A DNA stretch of 64,000 bases from Aureimonas sp. Leaf427. Its GTDB lineage: Bacteria; Pseudomonadota; Alphaproteobacteria; Rhizobiales; Rhizobiaceae. Every line of letters begins with the position of its first letter. The stretch's first letter is position 1. The position numbers and the translations under genes were made by a program. This document shows, piece by piece, positions 55,012-64,000 of this stretch. The notes under the pieces were generated by a model. That model was given only the letters and a program-made list of their open reading frames with translations. It ran no database searches and was not told the origin of the DNA. Location of the stretch: positions 285,016-349,015 of the forward strand of contig NZ_LMQW01000001.1 of the NCBI RefSeq assembly GCF_001425485.1, given 5' to 3'.

Positions 55012-55284
55012 CATAGAGGCTGTTATGAATCTTGGACAGGTGATGTTCCGCTCGTGTTGGGTCGCGGGGTAGGAGCCCGATGCCGCCGGTAGCGGGGCTA
55101 CCGGCAAAGAGGGTGACACACATCCGCGGCCCAACACGAGCGGCCCTTCGGGTCGTGTGAGAGACGCCATCCGGGGTGTCGGTAGATCAGAGAAGACGGA
55201 TAGTCTTGCCTGATCTACCTCCTACCGGTCTGATCGTCGCTGACACGACACAACACCTGTCCAAGGTTCATAACAGCCTCTATG
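55012..55284 (+). ncRNA. Novel 273-nt structured element, probably a non-coding or 5' leader RNA
   Basis: The ends are a 31-nt inverted repeat (55012-55042 with 55254-55284) pairing at every position, 30 Watson-Crick and one U-G. Inside are a 20-nt helix (55048-55067 with 55124-55143; 19 Watson-Crick, one U-G), a perfect 9-bp hairpin with GGG loop (55085-55105), and a 10-bp stem-loop (55181-55190 with 55210-55219). GGTAGGAG (55068-55075) complements CTCCTACC (55219-55226) and would form a pseudoknot. ACACGA (55134-55139) can pair instead with TCGTGT (55153-55158), competing with the 20-nt helix. Both imperfect pairs are U-G only on the plus strand, which points to plus-strand RNA. I match it to no known RNA family. 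A MITE-like element is the alternative. Confidence 0.6.
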
Positions 55285-55292
55285 GCTCCGGG

Positions 55293-56027
55293 ATGATGGA
55301 TTCGGTACTTCCTTTGCTGACGAACGACCTGCCCGTGATGGCGCCGCCGGACCCGCAGGCGGACGCCCGATCGCTCCGCCGCCGCCTTCGCGCCGAAAGT
55401 CGCGAGAGCCATGAAGCGCTCGACGCGACGTTCGACGGGATGGCCGACGCTGCCGGACCGGACACTTACGCCCGCTTTCTCCTCGTCAACGAGGCCTGCC
55501 ACCGCGCGATCGAGCCGATCCTCGAGAGAAGCCCGCTGCCCGACGTGGCGCCGGGTTTCCGCGTGAAGAGTCGTTCGCCGTCGCTCGCCGCCGATCTCGA
55601 CGCCATGGGCCTTCGCCCGCTCGAAGCACCTGCCTTCCCGCTTTCCGCGCCGAATGCGGCCGAGACGGTCGGCATCGTCTACGTTCTCGAAGGCTCGCGG
55701 CTCGGCGCCGGCTTCATCCTGTCGCGCCTGCGCGGCCGGGATCTCGGCGAAGCCTGGTCGAAGGCCGCCTTCGCCTATCTCGAAGGCCCCGACGAGCCCC
55801 ATGCCCTGCGAGGCTTTCTGATCGAGGCAACCGCTTCGCTGGGTAGCGGGGACGAGGGCGAGCGCAACGTCGACCGTGCCGTCGCGGCCGCGGATGCGAC
55901 CTTCCGGTACTTCCTCGACGTGGAGCGCCTGTCCCGCGCAGATGCGGAGCGCCTGTCCAGCGCAGACGCGGAGCGTCTGTCCAGCGCAGACGCGGAGCGT
56001 CTGTCGCGCGCGGGAGAACGCGCTTGA
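55293..56027 (+). CDS. Biliverdin-producing heme oxygenase
   Basis: A 244-residue heme oxygenase of the HemO/BphO type, which opens heme to biliverdin, the bacteriophytochrome chromophore. The proximal heme ligand is His40 in RESHEALDATF, and the distal helix shows VYVLEGSRLGAGFILSRL. The start is uncertain: ATG 55293, 55296 and 55338 are all in frame and none has a good ribosome site. The structured element ends eight bases before 55293. The C-terminus carries a 24-bp tandem repeat encoding ERLSxADA units. Its stop overlaps the bacteriophytochrome start. Confidence 0.85.
   Translation: MMDSVLPLLTNDLPVMAPPDPQADARSLRRRLRAESRESHEALDATFDGMADAAGPDTYARFLLVNEACHRAIEPILERSPLPDVAPGFRVKSRSPSLAADLDAMGLRPLEAPAFPLSAPNAAETVGIVYVLEGSRLGAGFILSRLRGRDLGEAWSKAAFAYLEGPDEPHALRGFLIEATASLGSGDEGERNVDRAVAAADATFRYFLDVERLSRADAERLSSADAERLSSADAERLSRAGERA
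55923..56014 (+). repeat. 24-bp tandem repeat at the 3' end of the heme oxygenase gene
   Basis: Nearly four copies of a 24-bp unit begin at 55923, 55947, 55971 and 55995; the last is partial. Each encodes ERLSxADA. The unit is a multiple of three, so copy-number change keeps the frame. It ends ten bases before the bacteriophytochrome start and overlaps no known domain. Confidence 0.85.
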
Positions 56028-58636
56028 GCGGCGGTGTTCCAGGCTTCGACGGGCCGGTCGATCTCTCCAATTGCGACCGCGAGCCGATCCATCTTCTCGG
56101 CCACATACAGCCCTTCGGCTTCCTGATCGCGGTCTCGATGGACTGGCTGATCCAGCATGTCTCGGCCAATATCGGCGAGTTCCTCGCCTGCGATCCCGAG
56201 ACGCTGCCCGGCGAGAACCTCCTGAACGTCCTGCCGGAAAACGCGATCCACTCGATCCGCGGGCGCCTCCAGATGCTGGCGGCGGGCGAGGGCACGGAGC
56301 GTCTCTTCGGCTGCGATCTCCTCGGCGACGAGCGGCCCTTCGACGTCGCGGTCCATGTCTCGGGCTCGACGATCCTGATCGAAGCGGAGCCCGCCGAGAC
56401 GACCATGGCGATCAATCCGAGCGCCATGGTCAAGAGCATGATCGCCCGCATCCAGAAGGCGGCGACGCTGACCGATCTGCACAAGAACGCCGTGCGCCAG
56501 CTGCGCGGCGTCACCGGGTTCGACCGCGTCATGCTCTACCGCTTCGCCGAATCCGGTTCCGGCGAGGTCGTGGCGGAATCGGTGCGCAGCGGCCTGGAGA
56601 CCTTTCTCGGCCTGAACTATCCCGCGACCGACATTCCGGCCCAGGCCCGCCAGCTCTACATCCGCAACCAGATCCGCATCATCTCCGATGTCGGCGCGGT
56701 CACGGTGCCGATCGAGCCGCCGCTGGACCCCTTGGGCAAGCCCCTCGATCTCTCGCTCTCGCTGCTGCGCTCGGTCTCGCCGATCCACATCGAATATCTG
56801 CAGAACATGGGCGTCGCCGCCTCGTTCTCGATTTCGATCGTGATCGGCGGCAAGCTCTGGGGCCTCTTCGCCTTCCATCACTACGCGCCCCGCCACCTCT
56901 CGATGGAGATGCGCTCCGCGCTCGAACTCTTCGGGCAGATGGTCTCCTTCATGATCGAGGCACGGCTCTATTCCGAGCGGCGCCAGATGGAGGAGACGAC
57001 CCGCGAGGTGCACGACCGCTTCCTCAGCAAGATCGTCGCGGCGACCGGCAGCGTCGAGGCGCTCGGCGACTATGCGGACGAGCTGCGCGAGATCATTCCC
57101 TGCGACGGGCTGATGGTCTGGGCGAAGGGAGAGGCGCGGCGCTTCGGCCGCACGCCGACCGAGGACGAGATGCCGGGCCTTGCCCGCTTCCTCAACCGCG
57201 CCGCCGCCAGCCGCATCTACGGAACCGACGAGCTGGGCTTTCTCTATCCGCCCGCGCAGGATTTCGCGGACCGGGCGGCCGGCATCCTCGCCATCCCGAT
57301 CTCCCGCTCGCCGCGCGACTACGTGATCTTCTGCCGGGGCGAGGTCGTGCGCACCGTCGACTGGGCGGGCGATCCCCGCTCCAAGCCCGTGACGACCGGC
57401 CCGAACGGCCCGCGCCTGACGCCGCGCAAGAGCTTCGAGGCCTGGCGCGAGACCGTGCGCGGCAAGAGCATTCCCTGGACGCCCTCCGAACTGAAGGCGG
57501 CCGATGCGCTTCGCGTCTCGATCCTGGAAGTCCTCATCCGCTACAACGAGGAGAGCGAGCGGCAGAAGCAGCTGGCGAGCGAGCGCCAGGAGCTTCTGAT
57601 CGCGGAGCTGAACCACCGCGTGCGCAACATTCTCGGCCTCATGCGCGCGCTGGTCTCGCAGAGCCGGCCGGGCGCGAAATCGATCGACGATTTCGCCGCC
57701 ATCATCGGCGGGCGCATCCAGGCGCTGGCGCGCGCGCACGACCAGATCACCTCCGACAACGCCTCCGCCATCTCGCTCGCCGAGATCGTCTCGACGGAGG
57801 TTTCGGCCTATATCGGCGCCAAGGCGAGCCGCGTGCATCTGTCCGGTCCCGACATCCATGTCGAGGCGCGGGCCTTTTCCACGCTCGCGCTCGTCTTCCA
57901 TGAAATGGTCACGAACTCGGCCAAATATGGCGCTCTGTCCGATTCGCATGGCTCGATCTCGGTGCAGTGGCGCATCGAGGACGATGGCGGCTGCAGGATC
58001 GAATGGCGCGAGAGCGGCGGTCCGGCCGTGACGGCACCGACGCGGCGCGGCTTCGGCTCCACGATCATCGAGCGCGCCATTCCCCACGACCTGCAGGGAT
58101 CGGCGCAGCTTCGCTACCGCCTTCCCGGCCTGGAAGCGGATTTCACCCTGCCCGCCGGCGTCTTCCACCCGGTTGCACCCGAAATGGCGCGCCTCGCGGC
58201 GGCGTCCAAGGAAACCGCCCGCATGGCATCCGTCGCAAACCCGTCCTCGCTCAGCGGGATGACCGGGCTCATCGTCGAAGACAACATGATCATCTCCATG
58301 GATGCCGAGCAGCTCATGCTCGACAATGGGATGACGCAGGTCTTCGTGGCCGCGAGCGTGGCCGAGGCGCGCAAGATCATCGTGCGCGAGACGCTCGACG
58401 TCGCGCTGCTCGACGTCAATCTCGGCAACGAGACGAGCTTCCCGCTGGTCGGCGACCTGAAGGCGAGGAACGTGCCCTTCGTCTTCGTGACGGGCTATGG
58501 CGAGAACGTGGACCTTCCCGTGGAAGCCAATGGCGCCCGCGCCATCAAGAAGCCCTTCGCCAGCGACCAGCTGATCGACGCTCTGGGCACCGCTGCGCGC
58601 TCGGAACGGGCCGTTCCGACCACTTCAAACGATTGA
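56024..58636 (+). CDS. bphP: Bacteriophytochrome HWE histidine kinase with C-terminal receiver domain
   Basis: An 870-residue red/far-red photoreceptor kinase: PAS (about 15-115), GAF (about 135-310), PHY (about 320-500), HWE kinase (about 520-720) and receiver (about 745-860). Cys17 in NCDREPIHLLGHIQPFG is the biliverdin attachment site of bacterial phytochromes. The GAF motif YPATDIPAQARQLY is present. The kinase has phospho-acceptor His531 (ELNHRVRNILGLM) and the HWE N-box HEMVTNSAKYGALS; the receiver has Asp797 (ALLDVNLG). It starts with TTG, overlapping the heme oxygenase stop, with GGGAGAA five bases upstream. The output partner is not in the window. Confidence 0.95.
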   Translation: MSGGVPGFDGPVDLSNCDREPIHLLGHIQPFGFLIAVSMDWLIQHVSANIGEFLACDPETLPGENLLNVLPENAIHSIRGRLQMLAAGEGTERLFGCDLLGDERPFDVAVHVSGSTILIEAEPAETTMAINPSAMVKSMIARIQKAATLTDLHKNAVRQLRGVTGFDRVMLYRFAESGSGEVVAESVRSGLETFLGLNYPATDIPAQARQLYIRNQIRIISDVGAVTVPIEPPLDPLGKPLDLSLSLLRSVSPIHIEYLQNMGVAASFSISIVIGGKLWGLFAFHHYAPRHLSMEMRSALELFGQMVSFMIEARLYSERRQMEETTREVHDRFLSKIVAATGSVEALGDYADELREIIPCDGLMVWAKGEARRFGRTPTEDEMPGLARFLNRAAASRIYGTDELGFLYPPAQDFADRAAGILAIPISRSPRDYVIFCRGEVVRTVDWAGDPRSKPVTTGPNGPRLTPRKSFEAWRETVRGKSIPWTPSELKAADALRVSILEVLIRYNEESERQKQLASERQELLIAELNHRVRNILGLMRALVSQSRPGAKSIDDFAAIIGGRIQALARAHDQITSDNASAISLAEIVSTEVSAYIGAKASRVHLSGPDIHVEARAFSTLALVFHEMVTNSAKYGALSDSHGSISVQWRIEDDGGCRIEWRESGGPAVTAPTRRGFGSTIIERAIPHDLQGSAQLRYRLPGLEADFTLPAGVFHPVAPEMARLAAASKETARMASVANPSSLSGMTGLIVEDNMIISMDAEQLMLDNGMTQVFVAASVAEARKIIVRETLDVALLDVNLGNETSFPLVGDLKARNVPFVFVTGYGENVDLPVEANGARAIKKPFASDQLIDALGTAARSERAVPTTSND

Positions 58637-58809
58637 ATCTGCCAAAAACAGCGATTGATCGTCTCTGAATCGCGTTTGCCGCGCTGCAAGAGACTGGAAA
58701 AGCGCGAAGGCTTGGATTACTCCCAAGGCACGGCCATCGAGCGCGCGGACGTCCCGCGCAGCCGGCGCCCGAGATGCGCGGGGATTTCGCCCCGCCCGGA
58801 AAGGATTCG

Positions 58810-60288
<1,479 letters not shown>

Positions 60289-60343
60289 CCGGGCTCCCAA
60301 CGACACAAGCCGCGCAAGCGAGCGAACGGGCAGGGAGACCGGC

Positions 60344-61060
60344 ATGAACAGCGTGTTTCACAGATACGAGTCGCGCGAGGCGCTGGCCGAGGCGCTGGCG
60401 GCCGGCGTCGCGGCGGTTCTGGTCGGCGGCATCGCGACGACGGGCGCGGCGACGCTCGCCGTCTCCGGCGGCTCCACCCCGAAGCTCTTCCTGGAAACGC
60501 TCGGCCGCGCCGAGATCGACTGGAGCGCCGTCACGGTCACGCTGGTCGACGAGCGCTGGGTGCCCGCAGACCACGCGCGCTCCAATGCGGGCTTCCTCGC
60601 CCGCCATTTCCTGAAAGGCCCCGCCGCGGCCGCGCGTTTCGAGCCGCTCTATGCCGAGACCGAGACGCCCGAGGAATCCCTTTCCGATCTCACCGCCCGC
60701 ATCGGCGGCCTGCACCATCCGTTCGACGCCGTCATCCTCGGCATGGGCGCCGACGGGCACACGGCCTCCTTCTTTCCCGGCGCGGACAAGCTGGCCGAGG
60801 CGATCGACCCGGCTAATCACAGCCCGCTCGCGGTGCTCCGCGCCGAGGGCGCCGGCGAGCCGCGCATCAGCCTGACGCTCGCCCGGCTGGTGGACGCGCA
60901 TTTCCTCGCCCTCCACATCGAGGGCGACGAGAAGCTCGCCGTTCTGGAGACGGCCAAGGGCGACGGTCCCGTCGAGGATCTGCCCGTCCGCTCCGTGCTG
61001 CGCGCGCCCCGCGAGGAGCCGCTGCAGGTCTTCTGGACGCCGGCCGGCGCACCGGCCTGA
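60344..61060 (+). CDS. pgl: 6-phosphogluconolactonase
   Basis: A 238-residue lactonase of the NagB-like fold. Motifs are LAVSGGSTPKLF near residues 39-50, VDERWVPADHARSNAGFLARHF, and GMGADGHTASFFPG near 136-149. It lies 55 bp after zwf, in the same transcript, and hydrolyses the lactone to 6-phosphogluconate. Confidence 0.95.
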   Translation: MNSVFHRYESREALAEALAAGVAAVLVGGIATTGAATLAVSGGSTPKLFLETLGRAEIDWSAVTVTLVDERWVPADHARSNAGFLARHFLKGPAAAARFEPLYAETETPEESLSDLTARIGGLHHPFDAVILGMGADGHTASFFPGADKLAEAIDPANHSPLAVLRAEGAGEPRISLTLARLVDAHFLALHIEGDEKLAVLETAKGDGPVEDLPVRSVLRAPREEPLQVFWTPAGAPA

Positions 61061-61212
61061 GCGATGCCGGACGGGCTCCGCCCAGCTTGGAACCGCTCTG
61101 AATTTCAATCGATTTAGCGTTTGTTCTTCGCTATGATCGCGCTGCAATATCGAACCTTCGCCGACACGCGCCCCGGCCGAACCGGCCCCGCTTTCGAGAG
61201 GCATGAGCTGAC

Positions 61213-63033
61213 ATGACCGCCGACCGCCGCATCGAAGAGATCACCGACCGCATCCGCGAGCGCTCCGCCAAGACGCGCGAGACCTACCTCTCGCGCATTC
61301 GCGCCAAGGGCGCGGAAAAGCCGGTGCGCTCGCATCTCACCTGCGGCAACCTCGCCCACGGCTTCGCCGCCTGCGGCCCGACGGACAAGGAGCGGCTGAC
61401 GGAGAACCGGGTCGCCAATCTCGGCATCGTCACCTCCTACAACGACATGCTCTCGGCCCATCAGCCCTTCGAGACCTACCCCGAGATCATCCGCCAGACC
61501 GCGCGCGAGGCCGGCGCGACGGCGCAGGTCGCCGGCGGCGTGCCCGCCATGTGCGACGGCGTCACGCAGGGTCAGACGGGCATGGAGCTGTCGCTCTTCT
61601 CGCGCGACATCATCGCCATGTCCGCCGGCGTCGGCCTCAGCCACGACATGTTCGATGCGGTCGTCTATCTCGGCGTCTGCGACAAGATCGTCCCGGGCCT
61701 CGCCATCGCCGCCCTCACCTTCGGCCATCTGCCCGCGATCTTCATTCCCGCCGGCCCGATGACCTCGGGCCTGCCGAACGACGAGAAGAGCCGCGTGCGC
61801 CAGCTCTACGCGGAAGGCAAGGTCGGCCGCGACGCGCTGCTGGAGGCGGAGTCCAAATCCTATCACGGGCCGGGCACCTGCACCTTCTACGGCACCGCCA
61901 ATTCCAACCAGATGCTGATGGAGATCATGGGCCTGCACACGCCGGCCTCCTCCTTCGTCAATCCCAACACGCCGCTGCGCGACGCGCTCACCAAGGAGGC
62001 GACGCACCGCGCCCTCGCCATCACTGCGATGGGCAACGAATACACGCCGGCGGGCCTCGTCGTGGACGAGCGGGCGGTCGTCAACGGCGTCGTCGGCCTC
62101 CACGCGACGGGCGGCTCGACCAACCACACGATGCACCTCGTCGCCATCGCGCGCGCGGCCGGCATCCAGCTCACCTGGAACGACATTTCCGACCTCTCGG
62201 ACGCCACCCCCCTGCTCGCCCGCGTCTATCCGAACGGGCTCGCCGACGTGAACCACTTCCATGCCGCCGGCGGCATGGGCTTCCTCATCCGCGAGCTTCT
62301 CGACCACGGCCTGCTGCACGACGACGTGCGCACCGCCTGGGGCCAGGGCCTCAGGGCCTATGCCGTCGAGGCCAAGCTCGGCACGGACGGCTCGGTCGTG
62401 CGCACGGCGGCGCCGGTAGAAAGCGGCGACCCGAAGGTTCTGACGACGGCCGACAAGCCCTTCTCGACCAATGGCGGGCTGAAGATGCTGACCGGAAACA
62501 TGGGCAAGGCGGTCATCAAGGTCTCCGCCGTCAAGCCCGAGCGCCGCGTCGTCGAGGCGCCTGCCAAGGTCTTCCACGACCAGGACGAGCTGAAGAAGGC
62601 CTTCGACGCCGGCCAGCTCACCGGCGATTTCGTCGCCGTCGTGCGCTTCCAGGGACCGCAGTCCAACGGCATGCCGGAGCTGCACAAGCTGACGCCGCTT
62701 CTCGGCGTGCTTCTCGATCGCGGTCAGAAGGTCGCCCTCGTCACGGACGGGCGCATGTCGGGCGCCTCCGGCAAGGTGCCGGCGGCGATCCACGTCACGC
62801 CCGAGGCCAAGGCCGGCGGCATCATCGGGCGCATCCGCGAGGGCGACATGATCCGCCTCGACGCCGAGAAGGGCACGCTGGAAATCCTCGTCGGCGAGGC
62901 CGAGCTGGCGGGCCGCCCGAATGTCGAGGCCGACCTTTCGGCCAACGAGTTCGGCCTCGGCCGCGAACTCTTCGCCACCTTCCGCGCCGCCGTCGGCCCG
63001 GCCGACCAGGGCGCCAGCGTCTTCTTCAACTGA
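61213..63033 (+). CDS. edd: 6-phosphogluconate dehydratase
   Basis: A 606-residue IlvD/Edd-family dehydratase forming 2-keto-3-deoxy-6-phosphogluconate. Family motifs include [19 protein letters not shown] near residues 116-134, [41 protein letters not shown] and [17 protein letters not shown] 4Fe-4S cluster is expected. It is 152 bp after pgl and may also have its own promoter. KDPG aldolase is not in the window. Confidence 0.96.
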   Translation: MTADRRIEEITDRIRERSAKTRETYLSRIRAKGAEKPVRSHLTCGNLAHGFAACGPTDKERLTENRVANLGIVTSYNDMLSAHQPFETYPEIIRQTAREAGATAQVAGGVPAMCDGVTQGQTGMELSLFSRDIIAMSAGVGLSHDMFDAVVYLGVCDKIVPGLAIAALTFGHLPAIFIPAGPMTSGLPNDEKSRVRQLYAEGKVGRDALLEAESKSYHGPGTCTFYGTANSNQMLMEIMGLHTPASSFVNPNTPLRDALTKEATHRALAITAMGNEYTPAGLVVDERAVVNGVVGLHATGGSTNHTMHLVAIARAAGIQLTWNDISDLSDATPLLARVYPNGLADVNHFHAAGGMGFLIRELLDHGLLHDDVRTAWGQGLRAYAVEAKLGTDGSVVRTAAPVESGDPKVLTTADKPFSTNGGLKMLTGNMGKAVIKVSAVKPERRVVEAPAKVFHDQDELKKAFDAGQLTGDFVAVVRFQGPQSNGMPELHKLTPLLGVLLDRGQKVALVTDGRMSGASGKVPAAIHVTPEAKAGGIIGRIREGDMIRLDAEKGTLEILVGEAELAGRPNVEADLSANEFGLGRELFATFRAAVGPADQGASVFFN

Positions 63034-63053
63034 TCGACATACGTCTCGAAAGA

Positions 63054-63090
63054 AAAAGGCCCGGGCGACAGCGCCCGGGCCTTTTCGTTT
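63054..63090. terminator. Bidirectional rho-independent terminator after edd
   Basis: A perfect 14-bp stem (AAAAGGCCCGGGCG / CGCCCGGGCCTTTT) with an ACAG loop, followed by CGTTT on the plus strand and with the A-run acting as T-run on the minus strand. It serves edd and the convergent polysaccharide gene. Confidence 0.92.
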
Positions 63091-63111
63091 CCGGAAGATC
63101 GCCGCCGTCGC

Positions 63112-64000
63112 TTATCCGAGGCGGCCGCTCGTCGCCTTGCGCCGGCGGATTTCGGCGATGGTCTCGCGGATCGAGGCGATGTCGTGCGCCAGCTCCGCCG
63201 CTTCCGCTTTGGGCGCACGGGCGGGCGCGGAACCCGCTCCCATCTGCGACAGCGCCCGCACGCGCTCGCGGAGCTTGGCCCGGTCCTCGGCTTCCCCGCT
63301 TTCGACCGGCGGGACGGCCCGAGCGGGCGCCGGCGCCGGTTCCTCGAAGATCTCGGCGGGCGCGCGGCGAAGCAGCTGGCCTTCGCGGGCGGCCTCGGAG
63401 CCGAGCGGCGCCGGGCTCGACGCGGGCTCCGCCGGCTCGCGCACGCTGGCCTCGATCGCTCGGGCCTCCACCTCGACCGGGACCGCCACCTCGTTCGGCG
63501 GGCTCGCGACGTCGGGCTCCGCAACAATTCGGGGCAAGCGAGAGGCGCGGTCGAGCTCGGAGACGCCCTCCATCACCGCCGGCTCCAGGCGACGGTCGGG
63601 CGCGCTCGGCGCGGTCTCGGGCGTCTCAAGAGGCCCCGACGGGGCCGGCGCTGCGGCGGCAAGATCCCGGCGCGGAGCGGCCGTCGCGGCGCCCGTCAGA
63701 ACCTTCAGGACGGCGAGCACGGTGGCGAGCGCGATCCCGGCCGCGAGGCCCATGACGAGACCGGCGAGGAGGACGATCTTCTTCGACATGCCGGACGCCT
63801 CGAACGGCGTGGTCGCATCGGAGATCACGCGGACATTGGCGGTGTTGAGGCTCTCCTGCTCGCTCGTCTCGCGGGCCCGCAGCAGAAACGCCTCGTAGAC
63901 GGCGCGCGAGGCATCGACCTCGCGCTCCAGCTCGCGAAGCTTCACGAAGGAGCCGGACGTTTCCACCTGCTTGGCCTTCAGCTCCTCGATCTGGGCGGTC
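63112..64000 (-). CDS. Polysaccharide co-polymerase/chain-length protein, C-terminal part (5' end beyond window)
   Basis: About 295 codons of the C-terminus are seen; the frame runs out of the window at 64000. [38 protein letters not shown] is, in pieces, the conserved GNVR-type segment of Wzz/ExoP/GumC proteins before the second transmembrane helix ([23 protein letters not shown]). The remaining cytosolic tail of about 190 residues is Ala/Pro/Glu-rich and lacks a Walker kinase domain, ending in a helix ([20 protein letters not shown]). It probably works in exopolysaccharide export with a separate kinase. Confidence 0.8.
   Translation of the reverse strand, partial: TAQIEELKAKQVETSGSFVKLRELEREVDASRAVYEAFLLRARETSEQESLNTANVRVISDATTPFEASGMSKKIVLLAGLVMGLAAGIALATVLAVLKVLTGAATAAPRRDLAAAAPAPSGPLETPETAPSAPDRRLEPAVMEGVSELDRASRLPRIVAEPDVASPPNEVAVPVEVEARAIEASVREPAEPASSPAPLGSEAAREGQLLRRAPAEIFEEPAPAPARAVPPVESGEAEDRAKLRERVRALSQMGAGSAPARAPKAEAAELAHDIASIRETIAEIRRRKATSGRLG

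Noticed and set aside
55012-55284. An insertion sequence, because of the 31-bp terminal inverted repeats
   Set aside because: The 273-bp element has no transposase, no clear target duplication, and a complex internal fold. A MITE-like origin stays possible and is noted in the finding.
55923-56014. A CRISPR array
   Set aside because: The repeats are contiguous, in frame and without spacers; they are a coding tandem repeat.
55775-58168. A 797-codon minus-strand frame opposite the bacteriophytochrome gene
   Set aside because: No domain similarity; the plus strand encodes a complete, motif-rich photoreceptor.

Overview
The window is chromosomal DNA from a high-GC alphaproteobacterium, most likely of the order Hyphomicrobiales (Rhizobiales). 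The signs are a tRNA-His with A73 and no G-1, a phasin, a PdhS-type cell-cycle kinase preceded by a CtrA-type box, Entner-Doudoroff genes, DUF1127, DUF29 and DUF937 proteins, and a plant-responsive type of LuxR solo. An Aurantimonadaceae-like (Aureimonas/Aurantimonas) phyllosphere or rhizosphere organism would fit, but that is inference. No rRNA, CRISPR array, prophage or intact insertion sequence was seen.

Layout. 1-8.5 kb: two divergent 2-hydroxyacid oxidation operons, glcDEF (minus, glcF cut by the window edge) and lutABC (plus). Each is interrupted by small accessory genes: a DUF433 plus NucS-like pair inside glc, and two DUF29 genes inside lut. 8.5-17.6 kb: housekeeping genes (xseA, a LysR regulator divergent from a DUF1127 gene, a CorC/CNNM-type membrane protein, a DUF937 protein, gshA, rsmE, an SDR). 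17.7-24.9 kb: a six-gene operon for peptide uptake and a proline-iminopeptidase-like hydrolase, divergent from a LuxR solo that carries the Met/Trp substitutions of plant-signal-responsive LuxR proteins; a CT-N12-AG element lies between them. 25-26.1 kb: a brnTA toxin-antitoxin pair and tRNA-His. 26.2-30.8 kb: phasin and a very large PdhS-like sensor kinase. 31-34 kb: ferric-iron binding protein and permease without an ATPase. 34-41 kb: quinone oxidoreductase and its LysR, acetoacetyl-CoA synthetase, an AsmA-family protein, a secreted hypothetical protein. 41-45.3 kb: potFGHI putrescine importer. 45.4-49.8 kb: GNAT, an LpxO-like hydroxylase, and a ScfR/RamB-type regulator divergent from isocitrate lyase. 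50-51.8 kb: a small accessory patch with a second brnTA, a brnA remnant and an unknown two-gene membrane module. 52-55 kb: gamma-glutamylputrescine synthetase and oxidase. 55-58.6 kb: a 273-bp highly structured, probably transcribed element, then heme oxygenase and a bacteriophytochrome histidine kinase with a receiver domain. 58.8-63 kb: zwf-pgl-edd. The right edge holds part of a polysaccharide co-polymerase gene.

How the genes fit together: the content describes a plant- or surface-associated heterotroph. It oxidises glycolate and lactate, imports and degrades putrescine and peptides, uses acetate or fatty acids through isocitrate lyase, acetoacetate through its CoA synthetase and sugars through Entner-Doudoroff, and probably stores PHB (phasin). 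It senses red/far-red light and probably a plant-derived signal. The two most interesting items are the LuxR-solo/peptidase/peptide-transporter locus and the structured element at 55012-55284. In the latter every non-Watson-Crick position in the two long stems is a G-U wobble on the plus strand only, as expected for a functional RNA.
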